A stretch of DNA of 64,000 bases, taken from positions 1,569,563-1,633,562 of the forward strand of contig MU004234.1 of NCBI GenBank assembly GCA_010405405.1, read 5' to 3'. The translations under genes were made by a program, and so were the position numbers. A model generated the notes under the pieces. It was not told where the DNA came from, did no database searches, and worked only from the letters and a program-made list of their open reading frames with translations. This DNA comes from Microthyrium microscopicum. Its lineage: Eukaryota > Ascomycota > Dothideomycetes > Microthyriales > Microthyriaceae. Position 1 is the first letter of the stretch, and each line of letters begins with the position of its first letter. Of this stretch, positions 57,162 through 64,000 are shown in pieces.

Positions 57162-59964
57162 TCACCAGTAACCTTGTCGATTGCCATCACCGCCTGCGCG
57201 CTCGGTGACAGGATACCACTGCTGTTGCTGTTGTTGTTGGTGCTGATGATTTTGCCAATCCTGATCATCCTGACCTGAATAGGAATCGTTCAGTGAATAT
57301 TGTTGCCCGTCATCAGGATAATGCTGCTCATTACCACCATAACCCTGCTGAGACGGATGCGAAGCTATATAAGGAGTTCGTTGCGGATCTTCTTCGTGGT
57401 GTTGCTGCCCGTTCGAATAGGTACCTTGGTAGCCATGTTCGACTTGTGCTTGTTGCTATTCACGAATCAGTCTCATTTCGACAATGTCATGACACCTGTG
57501 GGCATCATACCTCTTGATACCGCTGATACTGCTGGAACTCCTCCAGCCCTTGCTCTCTAGGCTGCTGTTGTTCCCTTTTTTGCCGTTCCTTCTGCTCCTG
57601 TCTCTCCGCTTTACGTTGCTGCTCAGCCATCTTTTCTTGCTGCTGTCGTTCTTGTCGTTGTTGCTGCTTTTGAGCTGCGCTCTGCGGTATTTGTACGTGC
57701 GGATGCATTTGTTGGACTTTGGCGAGGTACGAGTACATGAAATTTGACAAGAGAACTTGCGAATACAACTCGCGTCGAGGATTCGCAAGCTTGATGTGAG
57801 CCATACGATATATGGCGCGTTCTTCCATAATACTAAATCTAGTCCAAGGGAAGTCAATATCGGGTCGTTGCAATCGGGGTGGTGGATCTGGTGAAAGTCC
57901 CCGCTGTGACGCATTTCCATGTTTGTGCTTCGATGAAAGCGAATCCTTGTCCCCCTTCTTCTGTTTGTTGCCAAACAACGACGAGAATATTCCATCCTTC
58001 TCCTTCTTTGGCTCCGATCCTTTCTTGCTACTCTTCTTACCATCTTCTTCGAGCTGAATGTTTGCCCGATCAAACACCAGACTTTCTCTTCCTTTCGCTT
58101 GCGGATTATCGATCGAATTTTGCAATAAATCTAATCGAGTGTTATCGTGCGCGCGATCTCCGCCTTTCTGCAGCTTTGATTTGCTCTTCTTGGATTGCTC
58201 CTTCTCTTCTTTTTCACTACTTGAAAACCAACCCCAGGATGACTTTCTGGGGCCGTCATCCTTGTTCTTGAACTTCTTGTCGCTCTTCTTATTTTCTTCA
58301 AAGGTAGGAATAGCAGTCAATGATTCCGTACCTCGTCCGTTTCCAAGAATGGAGTCAGAGGCAATGTCGTCCAGAGTAATGTTTTGAGGCCGATGTTGGA
58401 TTTGCTGCGGTGGTTGCCGCTGTGGTAAAGATTGTGGGCGCGGTTGTACTGCCTGTCGTTGCGCCAAAGGCCTACCAGGTAATGGACCTTGTGGAGGAGC
58501 CGATGGCTGGTCCATAGATGAAGAGCGGTCGGGGGCAATGTTTGGTGCCGACATAGGTCTGTTTTCACTGAGTTGAGGTCGAGGTTCAGGCTGTGGTTCA
58601 ATTATCTGAGGAATGGGCATTTGCGGACTGGAGGCAACAGGACGGCCATTGGGATATCGTGATGATTGTAAGGAGTACTGATCTTGTGTTGGTGACTTCC
58701 GTTGGTCAAACTCGGGGGTTTGAACAGCCGGTGCTTCATCAAATTGTCCCCTCGTTGGTGAATATTGAGTAGGTGGAGTTTGGGCACGCCTTCCAGGTCT
58801 TGAAAAGTTCTCAACCGGTTTACTTGATATTAAAGGCTCAGTCTGAACACGAGTTAAACCGAAAGCATTATTGGTAAACTCGGAAAAGTCTGGCAGAGCA
58901 GGAACATCTGGCAGTTTCGACGCTTCCTGTGAGGGGGTTGGAGAGTTTGATCGGTCGTCGTCTTCTCGTAGAGTCTGCCTTCGATTCAAACGGCTTCCCT
59001 TTACACTGCCAGTACCCTTTCGATATTGTGTCCGGGTGGAACGTTTTAATGATGAGCCCAAGGGCTTGGCTGGAAGAATAGGTATATCTTGAGCGATGGA
59101 GGCATCTGAACCAGAATCAAGGGAGGTCCTATCTCCACTCAGACGGCTACCAATATGCGTCGGATCGCTTATTATCTGCTCCAATTGATGTAAATTAACT
59201 TGAGGCTGAATTTCCCCATTGATCGATTTTTTGCGTTCCAGTCTGGTGGCTCCGTCTTCATACCCATTACCATTATCAATCTGTCTTGAAAGCATCGATT
59301 TCCGCCTCCGTAATGAGCCACTACTCAAGCCAGGTGCGAGAGGCTCATCGGATAGGGATGAGCGCTTTATTGTTTTGACTCGTTCTGAAATAAAGGATTT
59401 GAATTCTCTGGGGGCAAGCTCAGGATGTAATCGAGCGGGCACCCAATACATCCTCGATGGATCGTCTTCATCGTCGTCGTGGGAGGGGGCTACCGTCGGC
59501 ACGCCGAAAGGCGGAAGATCTGGATCTTGAGCATGTACATCCATGGACATTCTTCGTATAGCTTGCAAATTGCTGAATTCCCGCGCCACAGCATCCGGAC
59601 TTGTGTCCAAATCAATTTCACCAATGCCGAAATTAGCCTCATCTTGCTGTTGTTGGGTCATTATGCTGTTCAAGCTGGGGTCGCTGGGATGTCGTTGCGA
59701 ATTTCGAGGCTCCGGATCAAACGAGGCGCCGTTCATAGCTGGCGCAGTCATGCTGCGGGTGCTCAGAGGGGCGGGCCGGTCATTGAAGGGGTCGTTAAAG
59801 CGAGGTGGAGTGGATGCATCGGAGGGCGAGAGTTGGGAGGAATAGGAAGCGGGATTAAAAGGAGTGGTATCAATGACCTCGCCACGAGGAGAAGGGATAA
59901 AACTTAAGGGACGAGAGGAATGACCGTTTTGGCGAGGCGAGAGAGCATCATCGCGATGGGACAT
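57162..59964 (-). CDS. Zds1/Zds2-family PP2A regulator
   Basis: Exons in transcript order: 59964-57511 and 57455-57162; 915 aa. Most of the protein is disordered and Ser/Pro/Gln-rich. The family-defining C-terminal domain is near residues 705-750: DFPWTRFSIMEERAIYRMAH then KLANPRRELYSQVLLSNFMY, as in yeast Zds1/Zds2. An N-terminal block RMYWVPARLHPELAPREFKS is also conserved in filamentous-fungal homologues. After the domain come a Gln/Arg/Glu coiled segment and a second exon coding a Gln/His/Tyr-rich tail (QQYSLNDSYSGQDDQDWQNH, polyQ at about 57220-57235). The 55-bp intron is needed because the first frame closes with TGA one codon after the donor. Zds proteins bind the PP2A regulatory subunit Cdc55 and act in mitotic exit and polarity. 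Confidence 0.88.
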
Positions 59965-62492
59965 GGACGACGGAGAGAGAGACGGAGGTGCGTAATGAGT
60001 ACGACTAGTGGTGTCGTGGACGGGGGATTGAGAGGGAGACGACTTGTTTGGATTATTGAGAGATGGTATGGAGTTGGAGTCGATGTATGGATAGCCGCGG
60101 CGGCGTTCGCGCTAAAGAAGGAGCCAGTCAGTATTACTGCATACACGTGGAGTAAAGCATGTCCGTAGTTTCCAAAATAGGCAATGTTATTCAGGAAAAT
60201 GGGAAGGCGCGCAGCATCTGTTTGGCCTTGGTGCGCAGGCGTGGCGGACAATCGAACATTGAAGCAGGAGGAATGGGGACGAAAGGGGAAACGAGGGAAA
60301 GAACTAGCGGGTCAAAATACCTCCATGGCCTATGATGCCACCACTCATAAGAGATAGTATAGATAAATCTGTTTCCTCTTCATTACACGCGATCGGATGG
60401 GGCCAGTCGGCAGCGGTGTTGCTGTCGCTGTTAGGCAATGGGAGCTGGTCAATCTGGTGTCGTTGTGATGCTGGTCGTGTGCTGGGTTGAGTTGAAACAC
60501 GCGCACGTCAGAGGTATCTAAGTAGACGGCCCTGGTGGAATAGAACAGCGGTTGATTGAAATGAATGGATTGGCGGCACGGCTCGTAGGATTGGGAGTGC
60601 GGAGGATGGGAATGGTGAAGATGGTCAAGGCGATGATGATGGTGGAAAGAGTGGTAGTAGTTGGCAGCGAGGCCCAGTGTGTATGGAGTACAGGTAGCAG
60701 CGATCAAGCGTTCAAGGACTACTTGAATTAGGGGGTGGGAGCGTGTCTTGGGCTTCTTGCAGGACATGGACGCTGCAATTAATTGACTTTGGTGACAATC
60801 TACTGGCCTGTGGGCATACGCTGTACAGTTTAGCTCCCGGCGGAGAGGAGCGGAGCCATGGATAATTAAGGAAGCCTTTCCAACAAACTATGTGGGACTT
60901 TACATTTGATGCTCTCCAGTTCCACGCTCCAGTTTGAAGTATGTCGAAATAGGCCGATTAATCGTGCAAGAACCGCCTTATTCATCCCATATCTACCTCA
61001 GTTTTTGGCCTCTTCACCTCCCTGTTACTAGCGCCTATCATTCTCGTTTTTGTCCACTCTCTCGCAGCACAATTCGGGGTCCACCAACACCGCCCTTCCA
61101 TTGGCGCCGCTACCTCCATGTGGCTCATATAAGACAGCCTAAGCTCAACACAGCTGCCATTCAAGTCGCCACTCCCTATTATTATGCGCCTCTTGAGTGT
61201 GATATCATCAAACTAGACGCGTCGCTATCAGAAAACAGCCAAAACAATCGTTACAAGGCTAGCATAGGGCAAACAACCCAATGCAGCGGCGAAAACATCA
61301 AATCGATCCTACGAAAGTTACTTTCTAACCTCTTCTAACAAAGTATCTATCAAAAACCAATTAAAACCATGCCACTCAACTACCGCGAGAGGCGATGATA
61401 GACGCAGCTTCGCAATATCGAAAACACGCTTTGGCTCGTTCTCGGGCCTGTTCCCAATCTACAATTGATGAACATCCCCCATCAGGCTATTAATGCATAC
61501 AATCATTGCAAAGTGTTTCTCCCCAGCACAGCGGATCCAAAGCACCAACGATTCCCAAAGCAGAGCGGATAGAAAATACGCGCTTATCCCTTTGTACACA
61601 CACATGACCTCTTCATTCAACGACATTCCTCGCTCTCTCTCCAGTGATTATTCCGCCCAGCATAAAAGTTGTTCTTGCATGTTGTACCATGCAGCTCACA
61701 CACCCCAGGTCCCCAAATACGACCTACCAGGTTCTATTTGTAGCACGCGAGCCAATTGGACGTGGTACACGGAGGAGCATGGCTCATGGAACACCATGCT
61801 ATATCGCATCGCCGTCCCAGGTAACTGCGAGCCTACGACAGGCATAAAAAGTTTTGAACAGCAGGATTCCTTTTGCAAAGGAGATTCTCAGCTTGGAAAT
61901 AGTCCACCACGTTAGCATTCCCGTGTTATATTATTCCCACATAGGCATCAGGGATATAAACCTGGTTTCTTTTTCTTTTTGTGAGTTCTAATAAAAGTCT
62001 TGATCTTGGTAACCAACCACTTTTCAGCGGAAGATTTGTTCGAATCTCACCCTCGTTATTTACAAATACAAGTACAGCAAGTTATGCATATCATATGCAT
62101 CTTTATATCGTATAAAAGTTTTCGACTCTATTGATCATTCAAGGAGGAACATTGATTCGAGATATTCCGCGCGCCAAGGAAGGGCCCCCTGATTTCCCTT
62201 CTGAGTTCTCGAGGTTTGTTCTCAGCCTTTTTCGACTTCTTTGGGCAGGCTGTTCTCCCACGCGTGTGGCGTACTGATTGCAACGCCACTAATCACCGGC
62301 TCCCGCGGTGCCGCGCTTTTGGGTCGATGGCAAGATCTGCGGAAAATTGTTCCGAGAATGGGAAAAAGTCGGAGAAAAGAGCAAAGCGCGCTTGCGCCAT
62401 GCTGCCGATTGAGTTTGTGCAGGAGTAGAGTTGGTCCAAAGCGTGTTTCAACGGCAAGAGTATGGAGGTTGTAGAAGATTGAGGAATTTTCA
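59965..62492. other. Gene-free region, with the 5' leader of the Zds gene
   Basis: 2.5 kb. Just above 59964 the minus strand is C/T-rich (leader). ORFs at 60345-60767 (-), 60934-61338 (+) and 61493-61915 (+) lack domains. A GTTCGAATC at 62038-62046 resembles a tRNA T-arm but has no cloverleaf around it. Confidence 0.45.
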
Positions 62493-64000
62493 TCAAGATG
62501 CGTTGGAGCTCTTCTTCCAAAGGATAATTGCCGTGGCGAGGGCAGCCACAGCTGCACCACTGGCTAGGTACATGGACGTACGATCAGATGGTTCGTCGTT
62601 ATCACCGCGTGGAAATGCAAGGGATGGGAACGATGCATATTCAGCAAGCTGTCAACGGTGTCAGGTGGATGCTTTCTTCAGGTACGAAAGTCAGGGTAAA
62701 CTTACATGCGTGAACACCTCCTGGATGCTTTTCCACGTTACGCTGACATGTAGTGGGACCGCGAGACCGCTCTTGGTGCAGTACTCGTCAGGCTGCATTT
62801 CATATCGCTGCATGGCCTTATCTTGATCTGCTTTGAGTGCCACAAAGATGGAGGGAAGGCCTTCAAGGGCTGGGTGTTTTGCTCGAAGCTCGGCGACGTG
62901 TGTGAAGCTATCCGGATCGCTGCTATCGTACGTATAGCACAACAAGTCGCATGCATCGAGTTTCGTCTGATTTTCCAGTACTGCGGTTTCCACCTCGCCT
63001 AGTTCGACAAGGATCAGGTAACATTGCTTTCCTCCGGGTAGTTCTACGCTGTTTACTGCTGAGCGTGGTTTTATGGTCGGCGAGTGTGTGTCCGTGAATG
63101 GGCGTGCCAGGAAGGCGTCGAGCAAACTAGTTTTGCCGCTTCCAGAACCGCCCAGGATGTAGCAGAAAAAGACGCTGCGTTCCACGCGACCTGGTCGTCG
63201 CCGATTCTTGCGAGCTTTTGTAATGCGGAGAGCTGCAGTAGTGTTGGGATTCCGAGCATCGCCAGACTCGAAGCCAAGATATGCCAGGTACTCCAAAGTG
63301 GTTTTCGGTTCCTCAAACGTTGTCATGCTCCATTGCGCAAGCCATCCTTGTAGGGTTATATGTCCAGCTTCATTGCGTACAGCACAGCTCGGAAAAGCAC
63401 TATCTATCCAACTAGATGGCAAGCCCGGTGTAGGAGCAAATAGTGTTTCGAGTTCCTGGGCATTGAGTCCACCATCATTATCCTTGTCATGAAGAAGAAA
63501 CAGGTCTACAAAGAATCTATAGCCTTGAGGGGCTAGTTCAGCAGACGCAAATGGTGGAATATTGAGCTTGGGATGTAAGAACGAATCGTGGAGAGAGAGA
63601 CTGTCTGTGTAGTGAAATCTCCGTAGAATGGTCCATATAGTTTCATGCCGACCCTTCTCTGCGAATATCTTGTTCAGCAAGATAAATCCTTCCACATCAA
63701 TGCCTTGATCTCCAACAGAACGCGGTAAAACCTTTTGTATACTTCTTTTTATGTCGACCAACTCTTCATCATCGAGGTCCTTTTCGAAGCATTTCAGCTG
63801 GAAAGCTCGAAGCTCTCCATCATCCAGATAACCGTCTTGATCTCTATCACAGAGATAGAATATGCGTTTCAAGGCAGCTACAGCTGCAGGTTTCAACGCG
63901 GCCTCCTTCGCATCGTAAAGTGGAGCTATTGGGTGAGTTACAGCCTTTTGGCATAGGAAGAAGGTCTCGTGGATGTTGGAATGATCTTTCGCACTGATCC
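62493..64000 (-). CDS. GEM1: Mitochondrial Rho GTPase Miro (GEM1), N-terminally partial
   Basis: Exons in transcript order: from beyond 64000 to 62706, then 62648-62493. The missing 5' part should code the first GTPase domain; the visible frame starts inside it ([20 protein letters not shown]). Then come [22 protein letters not shown]-hand 1 ([12 protein letters not shown]) and EF-hand 2 ([12 protein letters not shown]), the second GTPase domain with P-loop [15 protein letters not shown] and LKADQDKA, and a tail anchor ([15 protein letters not shown]) followed by KKSSNAS. The 57-bp intron must be removed to reach this membrane segment; without it, translation stops at VSLP. Miro sits in the outer mitochondrial membrane and controls mitochondrial shape, inheritance and ER contact sites. 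Confidence 0.95.

Noticed and set aside
60345-61915. Three ORFs of 134-140 codons upstream of the Zds gene
   Set aside because: His/Ser/Pro-rich translations of simple CT-rich sequence; no splice sites or family resemblance.
62020-62060. tRNA-like GTTCGAATC
   Set aside because: Only the T-arm consensus is present; no acceptor stem, D-arm or anticodon arm can be folded around it.

Overview
The window is nuclear DNA of a filamentous ascomycete (Pezizomycotina). Evidence: most genes carry several short GT-AG introns (about 45-110 bp) with CTRAC/CTAAC branch sites; 5' leaders are long and C/T-rich; gene-free gaps of 2-3 kb are common; and the repertoire is typical of these fungi (NACHT-ankyrin NLR, Egh16-like secreted protein, NmrA-like proteins, GAF hybrid histidine kinase, Zds protein). 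The species cannot be named from the sequence alone.

Layout. 1-4820 (+): 3' part of an NFX1/ZNFX1-type SF1 helicase, 13 exons visible, ending without the usual zinc-finger tail. 5165-9561 (+): NLR-type STAND protein with N-terminal NACHT_N-like region, NACHT and about ten 34-residue ankyrin repeats. 12648-13917 (+): G-protein alpha subunit. 16937-18061 (+): NmrA-like protein. 21189-22431 (+): Erv41. 22601-24320 (-): saccharopine reductase LYS9. 25155-29450 (-): GAF hybrid histidine kinase. 30595-30858 (-): isolated SAM domain. 32884-33617 (+): small secreted protein. 34190-35192 (-): GPI12/PIG-L. 36089-37477 (+): tRNA dimethylallyltransferase MOD5. 39431-40329 (+): Egh16-like secreted protein. 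41385-42302 (+): haem-thiolate peroxidase, convergent with a second NmrA-like gene (42417-43337, -). 43761-44225 (+): four-helix membrane protein. 45873-46741 (+): secreted effector-like protein. 47447-51491 (-): vigilin/SCP160. 53776-54195 (+): small single-pass membrane protein. 54780-55990 (-): decayed phosphotransferase (APH-like) pseudogene. 57162-59964 (-): Zds-family protein. 62493-64000 (-): Miro/GEM1, N-terminal GTPase domain beyond the window.

Most remarkable feature: a family of about 180-220 bp miniature elements with terminal inverted repeats of roughly 38 bp (core AAATGGCGYWCTCCCATCAA). Six copies lie in the first 25 kb. Four sit inside spliceosomal introns: three in the helicase gene and one in LYS9. 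The introns that hold them are the only ones above 260 bp in any gene here, whereas almost all other coding introns are 45-160 bp. The remaining two copies are intergenic. This is either repeated MITE insertion into existing introns or an introner-like intron-gain family.

The genes do not form one pathway. They are mainly housekeeping genes (lysine synthesis, GPI anchors, tRNA modification, ER-Golgi traffic, mitochondrial dynamics, RNA binding) interspersed with lineage-variable genes (NLR, secreted proteins, peroxidase, orphan SAM, pseudogene) in wide gene-poor gaps.
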